Part shown: piece by piece, positions 17,258 through 25,498 of the stretch
How positions within the stretch are numbered: the stretch's first letter is position 1
Layout: the number at the start of each line of letters is the position of its first letter
DNA from: VXNE01 sp963665455
Lineage (GTDB): Bacteria > Pseudomonadota > Gammaproteobacteria > Pseudomonadales > Azotimanducaceae
Direction: 5' to 3'
DNA: 64,000 nucleotides
Assembly (NCBI GenBank): GCA_963665455.1
Contig: OY762279.1
Location: 4,278,001-4,342,000 of the forward strand
Program-made: the position numbers and the translations under genes
The notes under the pieces: generated by a model
The model's input: the letters and a program-made list of their open reading frames with translations, nothing else
Databases searched by the model: none
Told to the model about the DNA's origin: nothing

Positions 17258-18154
17258 TCATGCCGCCGCGTTGCGCCGCAGCCACGGCAGGGCGCGTCCC
17301 CCGATGGGGCGGCCCAACCGCGCTTCGAGGCCGCGCACCACCTCCAGCAGCGCCGGCAGGTCGATGCCCGTGTCCATGCCGGCCTGGTGCAGCAGGCTCA
17401 CGAGGTCCTCGGTCGCCAGATTGCCGGCCGCGCCCGGTGCGAACGGACAACCACCCAACCCGCCGGCGGAGGCATCGAACTTCCGGATGCCGCATTCCAA
17501 GGCCTGCCACGCATTGGCGAGCGCGAGGGCGCGGGTGTCGTGGAGGTGCGCGGCGAGCCGGGATGCGCCGAACGCGGCAACCATTCGCCCGAACAGGGCC
17601 TTGGCGCGCAAGGGGTTGCCCGCGCCGATGGTGTCGGCCACGATGACCTCGTCCGCCCCCGCGTCGAAGAGCCCCGCCGCGTGCCCCTCCACGGTCTCGT
17701 CCGGCACGCTGCCCTCGAAGGGACATTCGAACGCCACCGCGACATAGGCACGGGCGGCGAGCCCATCGGCCCGCGCTTGCTGAAGCACTTCGGCGCACAC
17801 CGCGGTGGCCGCGTCGAGGCCCATGTTGATGTTCTCGCGGTTCATCGTCTCCGTGGCGGAGAGCACCACGGCCACTGAGCGGATGCCGGCGGCGCGGGCC
17901 AACTCGTAGCCCTTGCGGTTCGGCACCAGGGCGTGGAAGTCGGCGCGGTCCAGATCCAGCGCGTCCACGACCTCCCCGGCGCCCGCCATCTTCGGCACCG
18001 CCTTCGGGCTCACGAAGCTCGCCACCTCCACGGACGGCACCCCGGCGTCCACCAAGGCGTCGATCAAGCGCGCGCGCTCCGCGGGCGCGAGGGCCACGGG
18101 ATCGTTCTGGAGGCCGTCCCGGGGCGCCACGTCGTTGACGATCACTTGGTCCAT
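17258..18154 (-). CDS. HMG-CoA lyase family protein (first copy)
   Basis: 298 residues from the ATG at 18154; the longer frame upstream runs antisense-like into the CoA-transferase gene. DRE-TIM signatures: catalytic Arg12-Asp13 in PRDGLQN, metal ligands His203 and His205 (AHLHDTRALALAN), and the loop ASAGGLGGCPFAPGA with catalytic Cys236. These enzymes cleave 3-hydroxy-3-methylglutaryl-CoA or related beta-hydroxyacyl-CoAs (e.g. citramalyl-CoA type) to acetyl-CoA and a keto acid. With a CoA transferase just upstream (50 bases), activation of a 3-hydroxy diacid followed by cleavage is the likely two-step unit. A second lyase copy lies at 22378-23346. Confidence 0.85.
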   Translation of the reverse strand: MDQVIVNDVAPRDGLQNDPVALAPAERARLIDALVDAGVPSVEVASFVSPKAVPKMAGAGEVVDALDLDRADFHALVPNRKGYELARAAGIRSVAVVLSATETMNRENINMGLDAATAVCAEVLQQARADGLAARAYVAVAFECPFEGSVPDETVEGHAAGLFDAGADEVIVADTIGAGNPLRAKALFGRMVAAFGASRLAAHLHDTRALALANAWQALECGIRKFDASAGGLGGCPFAPGAAGNLATEDLVSLLHQAGMDTGIDLPALLEVVRGLEARLGRPIGGRALPWLRRNAAA

Positions 18155-18204
18155 TTCACCGCCCCAATTCACCGCCCCAAAGCCGGTCCGGTGCTTCGCT
18201 CCCG

Positions 18205-19482
18205 CTACGCACCGGCGTCGCCTCCGGCCCAGCCACACCGACCGCGCTCTCCGGGTTCTTCCGCTTGCTGCAAAACGCCCTCCGCGATGCCCGCCGCGAG
18301 GCGGTCCGGCGTCACCCCGGCCCATTCGGCCAAGACGGCGGTAGTCTGCGCGCCGAGGAGCGGCGGCGGCGTCATGGTCTCCGCGTCGTCCACGGACAGC
18401 TTGATCGGGTTCCCCGGCACGCGCGCGGAGCCGCCGAGCGGATGCTCCAGCTCGACGAACATGTTGCGGTGACGCACCTGGGGGTCGTTCAGCGCCTGGG
18501 CGAAGTTGTTCACCCGGGCGCACGGGATGCGGGCGGCTTGCAGGGCCTCCAACCATTCGGCGGCCGGACGCGTCTTCAGCCGTTCCGCCATCAGCCCCTC
18601 GATGAACGGCTTCTCCTTGAGCCGCTCCGGGGCGGTATCGAAGCGCGGGTCGCGCAGCGCGCCGATGTCCACGACGTCGAGGAGCGGCGGCCAGAACGTA
18701 TCGCCGATCACCGCGATGACGATGATGTCGTCCCGGGTGGCGAAGGTGTTGTAGGGCGTATGCACGAAGTGGCCGTTGCCGATCGGTTCCGGGATGTCCC
18801 CGGACATCGCGTACATCGTGGCCATGTAGTTCAGCAGGCTGATCTGCACGTCGAGCATGGAGACGTCGACGTGCTGGCCGACGCCCGTGCGCTGCCGCGC
18901 CAGAAGGGCGGCCTGGATGCCCATGACCGCGAACATGCCGCCGCCGAGATCGCCGATGGGGATGCCCGCCCGCACGGGTTCCCCCGCGTTCCGGCCCGTG
19001 ATCGACATGCCGCCGCCGAGGCCCTGCACGATCTGGTCGAACGCGGGACGCTGGAAGTCCGGGCCGTCCTCGCCGAAGCCGGTGACGGTACACGTCACGA
19101 TGCCGGGATTGTGGGCCGCGAGGGTTGCGTGATCGATCTTGAGCCGCCGCGTGACGCCGGCGGAGAAGTTGTCCAGCACCACGTCCGCGTGGCGCACCAA
19201 CTCGTAGAAGAACGCGAGCCCGGCCGGGGACTTGAGGTCGATGGCGACGGAGCGCTTGTTGCGGTTCAGGGTGAAGAAGTACGCGCCCATGCCGTGGATG
19301 GAGTAGCGCGGGTCGTCCTCGAGCAGGCGTCGCGTCCCCTCGCCGCGCCCCGGCGGCTCCACCTTCACCGTGTCGCAGCCGAGATCCGCCAGGATCATGG
19401 CCGCGTATGGACCCGACAGCATGTGCGTCAGGTCGATGAGCCGGACGCCGGTTAGAGGCTTGTTGGCCGCGAGCGTGGACAT
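18205..19482 (-). CDS. CaiB/BaiF family (class III) CoA transferase, first copy
   Basis: 425 residues. Typical start GVRLIDLTHMLSGPYAAMILADLGCDTVKVE, then RNKRSVAIDLK and FSAGVTRRL; the catalytic Asp of the family lies in PIGDLGGGMFAVMG. The C-terminal 40 residues are a low-complexity, Gly/Arg-rich tail, so a slightly shorter protein in evolution is likely. Class III enzymes move CoA between free acids, via an Asp-anhydride. A GntR-type operator-like site lies 31-42 bases upstream of the start, inside the 3' end of the gntR gene; the CoA transferase, lyase, MetE-like and receptor genes may be controlled from there. Confidence 0.85.
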   Translation of the reverse strand: MSTLAANKPLTGVRLIDLTHMLSGPYAAMILADLGCDTVKVEPPGRGEGTRRLLEDDPRYSIHGMGAYFFTLNRNKRSVAIDLKSPAGLAFFYELVRHADVVLDNFSAGVTRRLKIDHATLAAHNPGIVTCTVTGFGEDGPDFQRPAFDQIVQGLGGGMSITGRNAGEPVRAGIPIGDLGGGMFAVMGIQAALLARQRTGVGQHVDVSMLDVQISLLNYMATMYAMSGDIPEPIGNGHFVHTPYNTFATRDDIIVIAVIGDTFWPPLLDVVDIGALRDPRFDTAPERLKEKPFIEGLMAERLKTRPAAEWLEALQAARIPCARVNNFAQALNDPQVRHRNMFVELEHPLGGSARVPGNPIKLSVDDAETMTPPPLLGAQTTAVLAEWAGVTPDRLAAGIAEGVLQQAEEPGERGRCGWAGGDAGA

Positions 19483-19501
19483 GTTCGAGCGTCGACGCCG
19501 A

Positions 19502-20245
19502 TCAGGGGTCGGATTGTATACATTTCTCGTCCAAAGGCGAGTGCTCGCGCGGGGAGGCAGGATCGTGCGAGGAAGTCCGCCCGCCCGCGGGCGCGGGGCG
19601 GCCGCCGTGCTGCCGCACGAAGACCAGCGCCGCCCGGATGTGGCCGCGCATCACCGCCTCGGCCCACAGCGCGTCGCCGTTCCCGAGCGCGGTGACGAGG
19701 TCCCGATGATGCCGCTGCGACTGCACGATGCGGTCCATCGTGTATTGATGCGCCGTGCGCACCACCAACGCCTGCTCGACGAGGCGCCCCAGCAGGCTCT
19801 CCAGCCGTTCGCTCCCCGCAGCTTTCCAGATCGCTTCGTGGAATTCGCCGTTCAGGCGCAGGAACGTGTCCGTCTTCTCCTCGTCACTCGCGAAACTCGC
19901 GAGCACGGCCTCCATCGCGTCGACGTTTTCCCGCAGGCGCCGCACCTCCTCGGGGTCGATGACCGCCGCGGCCCGCGCGGCCGCATGACCCTCCAGGAGC
20001 GCCCGCAGGTCGAACAGATCGGCCATGTCCGCATCGCTCCAGGTCTTGACCTGGGCGCCCTGATTGCGGGCGACGATCACGTAGTCCTCCGCGGCCAGGC
20101 GGCCGAGGGCCTCGCGCACCGGCGTGCGGCTCACCCCGCACAGGCGCACCAGTTCCTCCTCCTTGAGACGGCTCGCGGGCGCGAACTCGCCCTTCAGGAT
20201 GCCGCTGCGGATGCGTTCGTAGGCGCGATCGACGGCGCGTGACAC
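19502..20245 (-). CDS. GntR family (FadR/FCD subgroup) transcriptional regulator
   Basis: 247 residues from the GTG at 20245, preceded at seven bases by GGGAGGT; the longer frame to 20395 has no better start. Winged helix at the N-terminus (YERIRSGILKGEFAPASRLKEEELVRLCGVSRTPVREALGRLAAEDYV region, about 8-55), followed by an all-helical FCD ligand domain (DLFDLRALLEG, NGEFHEAIW, HHRDLVTAL), which normally binds a carboxylate with a metal through Asp/His residues. Head of the minus-strand operon reaching to the CoA transferase, and divergent from the VOC gene at 20375. It probably senses a pathway acid. Both of its flanks carry a similar ATTGTAT.CA site. Confidence 0.85.
   Translation of the reverse strand: MSRAVDRAYERIRSGILKGEFAPASRLKEEELVRLCGVSRTPVREALGRLAAEDYVIVARNQGAQVKTWSDADMADLFDLRALLEGHAAARAAAVIDPEEVRRLRENVDAMEAVLASFASDEEKTDTFLRLNGEFHEAIWKAAGSERLESLLGRLVEQALVVRTAHQYTMDRIVQSQRHHRDLVTALGNGDALWAEAVMRGHIRAALVFVRQHGGRPAPAGGRTSSHDPASPREHSPLDEKCIQSDP
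19513..19524. promoter_or_regulatory. Candidate GntR operator, upstream of CoA transferase gene
   Basis: ATTGTATACATT, an AT-rich near-palindrome (TTGTATACA core) in a GC-rich region, 31 bases upstream of the CoA-transferase ATG and within the last codons of gntR. A close relative is at 20272-20283 in front of gntR. FadR-type regulators often bind short TTGTATACAA-like sites. No experimental support; call rests on repetition and place. Confidence 0.45.
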
Positions 20246-20271
20246 TACGTGGACCTCCCGCTCGGGAGCGC

Positions 20272-20283
20272 ATTGTATGCAAT
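20272..20283. promoter_or_regulatory. Candidate GntR operator between gntR and the divergent VOC gene
   Basis: ATTGTATGCAAT, an imperfect palindrome 27 bases before the gntR start and about 90 bases before the divergent VOC gene. It shares ATTGTAT and the CAWT end with the site at 19513-19524. Autoregulation of gntR and control of the divergent gene are the likely roles, as inference. Confidence 0.5.
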
Positions 20284-20374
20284 CTCTCGGTAACGGGGTA
20301 TAGTCCCCGCAGAAAGCGCCTGTTGTCCGAGCGGCGGGGTCGGTCGAGCCGGGCGTCGCGGGAGTCGGGGGGAA

Positions 20375-21277
20375 TTGAGGGGAATCGCCTTGCATCTACT
20401 TCGGGCCGGCACGGTCTCCGTCAGCGACCTGGCGCGGAGCCGGGCACTCTATGAACGGTGGCTGGACTACGAAACCATCGAGCAGGGCGCGGTGAGCGAC
20501 GCCCTGGCCGCGAGCTGGGACACCCCCGGCACCGCCGGCGCCGCCTACGCCGTCCTGCAACCCGCATCGAGGGCCCACATCTACCTCCGGCTCGTCGAGG
20601 CACCGGCCGTGCCGGAATTCGTCCCGCTCGTCACCTACGGGTGGGCCGCCCTCGAGTTCTGCGTGCGCGACGTCCTGGCCGTCAACGAACGGCTATTGGA
20701 ATCCCCGTTCGAGATCATCGGCCCGCCGCGCCGCATCGAGGGCCTCGACGCCATCTTCCCCATGCAGGTGCGGGGCCCGGACGGCGAGATCTGCTACTTC
20801 ACACAGATCAACAGCGACCTGCCCGGCTTCGTGCTCCCGAGGGCGCAAAGCTTCATCGACCATCTCTTCATCAACGTGCTGGCGTCCAGCGACATGCGCG
20901 CCGCCCAACAATGGATGGTGGAGCACCTCGGCTTCGGCATCGGCCGGGAGGCGATGGAGATCGTCTACACCATGCTCGCCAAGGCCTTCGGCACGCCGAT
21001 GGACCAGCTCTACACCATCTCCACCATGGTCCACGACAAGGACGTGTTCCTGGAGGTGGACCAGATGCCGGAACAAGCCGGGGCGCGGCCTCGGCACCCG
21101 GGGCTGCTGCCGCCGGGGGTTGCGATGACGACCTTCCATGTGGCGAGCCTGGACGCCGTAACCGCGCCGTTCATCGAGGCGCCGCAGCGGCATGAGAGCG
21201 CGGTGTATCGCGGGCAGCGCAGTGCGACGGTGGTGGATGGGGATGGAACGTTGTTCGAGGTCGTGGAGCGGGGTTGA
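20375..21277 (+). CDS. VOC-fold (glyoxalase/extradiol dioxygenase-like) protein, two modules
   Basis: About 300 residues. Two VOC modules can be read: the first from TVSVSDLARSRALYERWL to PDGEICYFTQ, the second from HLFINVLASSDMRAAQQWMVEHLGFG to DGTLFEVVE. Such paired-barrel proteins are metal-dependent isomerases, dioxygenases or lyases. The start is uncertain: TTG 20375 or TTG 20390, both behind a GA-rich stretch; no ATG is available before the first module. It is divergent from gntR, so probably under its control. Substrate unknown; five VOC genes in this window suggest a substrate family with similar chemistry. Confidence 0.7.
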   Translation: MRGIALHLLRAGTVSVSDLARSRALYERWLDYETIEQGAVSDALAASWDTPGTAGAAYAVLQPASRAHIYLRLVEAPAVPEFVPLVTYGWAALEFCVRDVLAVNERLLESPFEIIGPPRRIEGLDAIFPMQVRGPDGEICYFTQINSDLPGFVLPRAQSFIDHLFINVLASSDMRAAQQWMVEHLGFGIGREAMEIVYTMLAKAFGTPMDQLYTISTMVHDKDVFLEVDQMPEQAGARPRHPGLLPPGVAMTTFHVASLDAVTAPFIEAPQRHESAVYRGQRSATVVDGDGTLFEVVERG

Positions 21278-21292
21278 ACAGCCAACACCCCG

Positions 21293-22333
21293 CTAGCGCA
21301 AGATTCCTCGCTCGACCAGCCGCGTGATCGCCTCGCGCTGCGCCGACAGGAAATGTCCCGGCCCAGGGGTCACCACGCGGCCCGCGTCGTCCAACAGACC
21401 GTTCGCGGCACATACCTCCTCCTCGCCGTAGACATCGCGGAACAGCGCCAGCCGCTGGCGGGAGAAGACGTTGAACATGCCGGGGCGGCGGCGATGGGCG
21501 CGCAGGGCGTCCACATCGACGTCGGTGTGGGCGGCGAGGGACTCGCCGACGGCGGCCTCGACCAGTACGCGGCCCTCGTAGTCGACGATCTGCGAGGCAC
21601 CGTCCACCGAGTCGTTCGGTAGGTCGATACCGCCGATGCCCGCGGAGTTGGCGGACACGACATAGGCGTGGTTCTCGTAGGCGCGCGCCCGCTTGGCGGC
21701 GTTCTTCGGCGTCAGGGCGGGACTCGCGACCTCCGACGACGAGTGACATAGCACCTCCGCGCCGCGCAACGCGAGCGCGCGGGCGATCTCCGGAAACACG
21801 ATCTCCTCGGACGCGACCGCGGCGAGGCGCCCGAGGCCGGTGTCCGCCACGGGGAAGAGGCTGTCCGCGCCATGTACGTCGAGGTAGCGGTCGAGCACGT
21901 CGTGGGGGGTCGGCCCGAACTGCGAGATCAGGCGGCGATAGCGGAGCACGATGTCGCCGCTATCGTCCGCGATGAAGCTCGTCTGGAAATAGAGTTCCGG
22001 GAAGTGGCCGTCCGCCTCGTAGACGTTGCCGGAAAGGTGGACGCCGTTCGACGCCGCGATCGCCCCGATGCGCTCGTATTCGCGCCCGCCGACCTCCACG
22101 CACCCCCGCGCCAGCCACGACGCCGTCGTCTCGCCGATCGGATAACCGGTGAGGAAGTACTCAGGTAGGACGACGAGCGCCAGATGGGGACCGATGAAGG
22201 CCTTGCTGGCGGCCACCTGCGCCGCGACGCGCTCCAACGAGGCGTCGATGCTCTCCCGGCACGAGTCGACATCCCCCAATCCGGTGACCGCTTGCACCCG
22301 CGTCTGCAGGGCGAGGGCGGTGTACCTTGTCAT
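21293..22333 (-). CDS. Nitrilase-superfamily protein with altered catalytic residues
   Basis: 346 residues from the ATG at 22333 (GGGAG upstream). The fold is clear: LALVVLPEYFLTGYP with the conserved Glu58, then VLRYRRLISQF, where the catalytic Lys of nitrilases/amidases is Arg134, then AAVASEEIVFPEIARAL, where the nucleophile Cys is Ser175. Two of three catalytic residues are therefore replaced, although the rest (RALALRGAEVL, KNAAKRARAYENHAYVVSAN) is well kept. It may be a binding protein, a changed enzyme, or a decaying gene; the intact frame argues for a function. It is downstream of the second lyase gene by 44 bases. Confidence 0.75.
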   Translation of the reverse strand: MTRYTALALQTRVQAVTGLGDVDSCRESIDASLERVAAQVAASKAFIGPHLALVVLPEYFLTGYPIGETTASWLARGCVEVGGREYERIGAIAASNGVHLSGNVYEADGHFPELYFQTSFIADDSGDIVLRYRRLISQFGPTPHDVLDRYLDVHGADSLFPVADTGLGRLAAVASEEIVFPEIARALALRGAEVLCHSSSEVASPALTPKNAAKRARAYENHAYVVSANSAGIGGIDLPNDSVDGASQIVDYEGRVLVEAAVGESLAAHTDVDVDALRAHRRRPGMFNVFSRQRLALFRDVYGEEEVCAANGLLDDAGRVVTPGPGHFLSAQREAITRLVERGILR

Positions 22334-22377
22334 CGCGGCGCTCTCCCAGCTGCTTCCGGCCACCGACCGGCGTCAGT

Positions 22378-23346
22378 TTATGCCACCGCGCCGGGCCGGG
22401 CCTCCCCGGCGTATGCGAAGCCCTTCGGCAGGCCGGCGTCGGCGACGAAACCGTAGAGCGTCTCGTCCGGGAGCGCGCCCTGTACGTCCGCGCGCACCGC
22501 CAGCAGCGCTTCGATGTCCACGCCGGTGCGCAACCCCATCGACTCCAACAGGAACACGAGATCCTCGGTGACGATGTTGCCGCTCGCCCCCGGCGCGAAT
22601 GGGCAGCCGCCTAGGCCGCCCAAGGAGCTGTCGATGGTGGTGAGTCCCGCATCGAGCGCCGCCATCACGTTGGCGAGTCCCTGGCCGCGGGTGTTGTGCA
22701 GGTGGATGCCGGTGAGCCGGTCCGCGCCCACCGCCGCGTGAATGCGCGCCGTCAGCCGCCGCACCTGGGCCGGGTTCCCGTAGCCCGTCGTATCCGACAG
22801 TCCGACCTCGTCCGCGCCGAGCGCGACCGCGCGTTCGGCCATCCGCACGACCAGATCCTCGGAGACGGCGCCCTCCAGGGTGCATCCGAACGCCGTGGAG
22901 AGCGACACCTCGAAGGCCGGACGGGCGCAGGGTGGGCATTCCGCGATGGCGGCGATGATGGCGGCGATCTCGTCGAACATCTGCGCGTGGGTGCGCTTCA
23001 CGTTCGCGAGGCTGTGGGTCTCGCTCACGGACAGCGGCAACGAAACCCGATCCGCGCCACTGTCGAGGGCCGCTTGCGCGCCGCGCAGGTTCGGCACCAG
23101 GACCGCAACGCTGAGCCCTGGCACGCCCTTGGCGAAGCGGACCAGTTCTGCGGTATCCGCCAGCTGCGGCAGCACCCGCGCCGGCACGAACGAACCGACC
23201 TCGATCTCCGGCACCCCGGCCGCAGCTTCGGCGGCGATCCATGCCTTCTTCGCCGCCGTGGGCATGATCGAATCGACGTTTTGTAGCCCGTCGCGGGTGC
23301 CCACCTCGCTCACGGTCACGTCGATGGTCCCGGTGCCCGCCCCCAT
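22378..23346 (-). CDS. HMG-CoA lyase family protein (second copy)
   Basis: 322 residues. Arg18-Asp19 in TRDGLQN, His215 and His217 in IHLHNTRGQGLAN, and Cys248 in SLGGLGGCPFAPGASGN are all kept, so it should be active. Compared with the copy at 17258-18154 it has a distinct middle (IAECPPCARPAF) and a longer C-terminus (PDETLYGFVADAGLPKGF), so the two probably cleave different beta-hydroxyacyl-CoAs. It is divergent from a CaiB-type CoA transferase at 23419, with an AT-rich palindrome between, mirroring the lyase/CoA transferase pair at 17258-19482. Confidence 0.85.
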   Translation of the reverse strand: MGAGTGTIDVTVSEVGTRDGLQNVDSIMPTAAKKAWIAAEAAAGVPEIEVGSFVPARVLPQLADTAELVRFAKGVPGLSVAVLVPNLRGAQAALDSGADRVSLPLSVSETHSLANVKRTHAQMFDEIAAIIAAIAECPPCARPAFEVSLSTAFGCTLEGAVSEDLVVRMAERAVALGADEVGLSDTTGYGNPAQVRRLTARIHAAVGADRLTGIHLHNTRGQGLANVMAALDAGLTTIDSSLGGLGGCPFAPGASGNIVTEDLVFLLESMGLRTGVDIEALLAVRADVQGALPDETLYGFVADAGLPKGFAYAGEARPGAVA

Positions 23347-23373
23347 CCGAGGCTCCGTTCCGCAAAAGTCCTA

Positions 23374-23385
23374 ATGATATATCAT
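23374..23385. promoter_or_regulatory. Perfect 12-bp palindrome at a divergent promoter
   Basis: ATGATATATCAT, a perfect palindrome in AT-rich sequence between the divergent lyase and CoA-transferase genes, 28 bases upstream of the lyase ATG. It contains TGATAT, as do the sites at 29351-29380 and 33612-33637, both also between divergent genes. It can serve as an operator and as -10 region for either direction. Confidence 0.45.
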
Positions 23386-23418
23386 AGTGACAATTCACGC
23401 GGCGAACGAGGCCGCTCC

Positions 23419-24672
23419 ATGACACCGCCCGGCCCGAACCGCTCGGCCCCCACGACGGCCGGCGCTTCCCGAGACACCGGCCCCGACGGTGCACTGCCCC
23501 TGCACGGCCTGGGCGTCGTCGAGTTCTCCCACATGGTGATGGGGCCGGCGACGGGGGTGATCCTCGCGGACCTCGGGGCGGACGTGTTGAAGGTGGAGCC
23601 GCCGGGCGGCGACAACACGCGGCGCCTCCAAGGGTCCGGCGGCGGCTACTTCGCCATGTACAACCGCAACAAGCGGAGCCTCTGCGCGGACCTCAGGGAT
23701 CCGCGGGGGCGGAAACTCGTCCACGGCATCATCGAGGGTGCCGACGTGGTGCTGGAGAACTTCCGCCCCGGCGCCATGGACAAGCTCGGCTTCGGCTACG
23801 CGGAGCTCTCGGCACGCAACCCCCGGCTCATCTATTGCAGCCTCAAGGGTTTCCTGGGCGGGCCCTACGCCGAGCGCGTGGCCCTCGACGAGGTCACGCA
23901 GATGATGGGCGGGCTCGCCTACATGACCGGCCTGCCGGGCCGCCCGATGCGCGCCGGTTCGTCCATCGTCGACATCACCGGCGGCATGTTCGGCGCCATC
24001 GCGATCCTCGCCGCGCTCCAGGAGCGAAACGCCACCGGCCACGGCCAACACGTCACGAGCGCGCTCTTCGAAACCACCGCCTTCCTGGTCGGCCAGCACA
24101 TGGCGCAACAGGCGGTGCTCGGCGAAGAACCCGCGCCGATGTCGGTGCGGCGCGCGGCGTGGGGCGTGTATGACCTCTTTGACTGCGCGGACGGGCAGCT
24201 CTTCGTCGCCGTCGTCAGCGACACCCAGTGGCGGCAGTTCTGCGCCGATTTCGGCCTGGAGGCATTGGCGGCGGACCCCGAACTCGCCGAGAACTCCGGG
24301 CGCGTGGCGCACCGCGACCGCTTCATGCCGGTGCTGACGGAACTCTTCGCCAGCCTCGGCCGCGCCGAGGCGGCCGAGCGGCTCGCCCGCGCCGGCATGC
24401 CGTTCGCCGAAATCAACCGGCCCTCGGACCTATTCGACGATCCGCACCTCACCCATGCCGGACTGCTCGACGTACGCCTCGCGGACGGCGAACGCGGCGG
24501 CAACACCGCCAGGCTGCCGAAACTCCCGGTGGAGATGGATGGCCGGCGTTTCGAACTTAGGCACCACCTGCCACGCATCGGCGAACACTCCCGCGAGGCC
24601 GCCGAGGGCGCTGGAAGCAGCGCCAGTGACATCGAGGCGCTGATCGCGGACGGCGTGGTGCTCGAGACCTGA
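23419..24672 (+). CDS. CaiB/BaiF family (class III) CoA transferase, second copy
   Basis: 417 residues from the ATG at 23419. The ATG at 23374 is in frame but lies in the palindrome and would add an unlikely leader. Conserved start GLGVVEFSHMVMGPATGVILADLGADVLKVE, then RNKRSLCADL and FRPGAMDKLG; catalytic Asp in IVDITGGMFGAIAIL. It heads the operon with the DUF1330, two VOC and MFS genes. The divergent HMG-CoA-lyase-like gene is the natural partner: activation of an acid to its CoA ester, then cleavage. Acid and CoA donor are unknown. Confidence 0.85.
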   Translation: MTPPGPNRSAPTTAGASRDTGPDGALPLHGLGVVEFSHMVMGPATGVILADLGADVLKVEPPGGDNTRRLQGSGGGYFAMYNRNKRSLCADLRDPRGRKLVHGIIEGADVVLENFRPGAMDKLGFGYAELSARNPRLIYCSLKGFLGGPYAERVALDEVTQMMGGLAYMTGLPGRPMRAGSSIVDITGGMFGAIAILAALQERNATGHGQHVTSALFETTAFLVGQHMAQQAVLGEEPAPMSVRRAAWGVYDLFDCADGQLFVAVVSDTQWRQFCADFGLEALAADPELAENSGRVAHRDRFMPVLTELFASLGRAEAAERLARAGMPFAEINRPSDLFDDPHLTHAGLLDVRLADGERGGNTARLPKLPVEMDGRRFELRHHLPRIGEHSREAAEGAGSSASDIEALIADGVVLET

Positions 24673-24707
24673 GGCATCGCGCTCAAGAGGCTGAGTAGAG
24701 AGGCAGC

Positions 24708-25004
24708 ATGGCCGCATATCTCATCATCACGGCCCAACTCCACGACCGGGAGCTTTTCCTCGCCGGCTACGCCCCCAAGGCGGCGGCCCTCACCGCGCGC
24801 TTCGGCGGCGAATACGTGTTGCGCGCCGGCGGGGCCGAAGTGCTGGAGGGGACGCATCCCGGCGGCTCCGTCGTCGTGTCGCGGTGGCCGGACAAGGCGG
24901 CCGCGCTGGCCTTCTGGAACTCGCCGGAATATGCCGAGATCCGTCCACTCCGGGACGGCGTCGCGGACTGCCAGGTGGTCGTGGTGGAGGAACCGCCGGC
25001 GTGA
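24708..25004 (+). CDS. DUF1330-type ferredoxin-fold-like small protein
   Basis: 98 residues: AYLIITAQLHDRELFLAGY, EYVLRAGGAEVLEG, VVVSRWPDKAAALAFW and EYAEIRPLRDG follow the DUF1330 pattern, a dimeric alpha+beta barrel-like fold. No function is established for the family; members often accompany catabolic enzymes. The stop overlaps the GTG of the next gene (four bases), so translation is coupled. Confidence 0.75.
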   Translation: MAAYLIITAQLHDRELFLAGYAPKAAALTARFGGEYVLRAGGAEVLEGTHPGGSVVVSRWPDKAAALAFWNSPEYAEIRPLRDGVADCQVVVVEEPPA

Positions 25005-25498
25005 CCCCGGAGGTGCCGAACCTGGTCAAGCGCACCACCCTCTTCGTGCGGGACATGGCGGCGAGCAAGCGCTGGTACGAGCATGTGCTCGGGATGCGGG
25101 TGTGGATGGATACGGAGTTCGTGCTGAGCGGCGAGGGCCTCGCCGCGGGGTCCGCCGGCGACCGCACGCATCTCGTCATCATGCGCGGGGAGCACGACAA
25201 GATCGGGATGATCGGCCTGCTGCAGTGGCTCGATCCCCCCTGGCCCGCCCCGCCGCCGCCCAACGCCGTCGGCTACGGCATGCCGGTGTTCGTCGTCGAG
25301 AGCGCGGACGCCGCCGAAGTGGCGCGCCGCGCCGAGGAACTCGGCACGCGGGTACACAGCCCGCCGTACGTCTGGTCCACCCGGGGCGCGCGGGGCGAAC
25401 TACGCCACTTCATCGGCACGTCGGTGTTCGACCCGGACGGCCACTTCTTCGAATGCAATCAGGTCACGGCCATCGAGGAGCCGGAGGATTCCCCATGA
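25001..25498 (+). CDS. VOC-fold protein, single module
   Basis: 165 residues from the GTG at 25001, which overlaps the previous stop (GTGA) and has GGAGG upstream. LVKRTTLFVRDMAASKRWYEHVLGMRV is a standard VOC start and FDPDGHFFECNQV a standard end with the metal-ligand Glu. A proline-rich loop (PPWPAPPPP) lies in the middle. Likely a metal-dependent isomerase, lyase or dioxygenase; it may form a heterodimer with the next VOC protein, whose ATG overlaps its stop. Confidence 0.75.
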   Translation: MTPEVPNLVKRTTLFVRDMAASKRWYEHVLGMRVWMDTEFVLSGEGLAAGSAGDRTHLVIMRGEHDKIGMIGLLQWLDPPWPAPPPPNAVGYGMPVFVVESADAAEVARRAEELGTRVHSPPYVWSTRGARGELRHFIGTSVFDPDGHFFECNQVTAIEEPEDSP

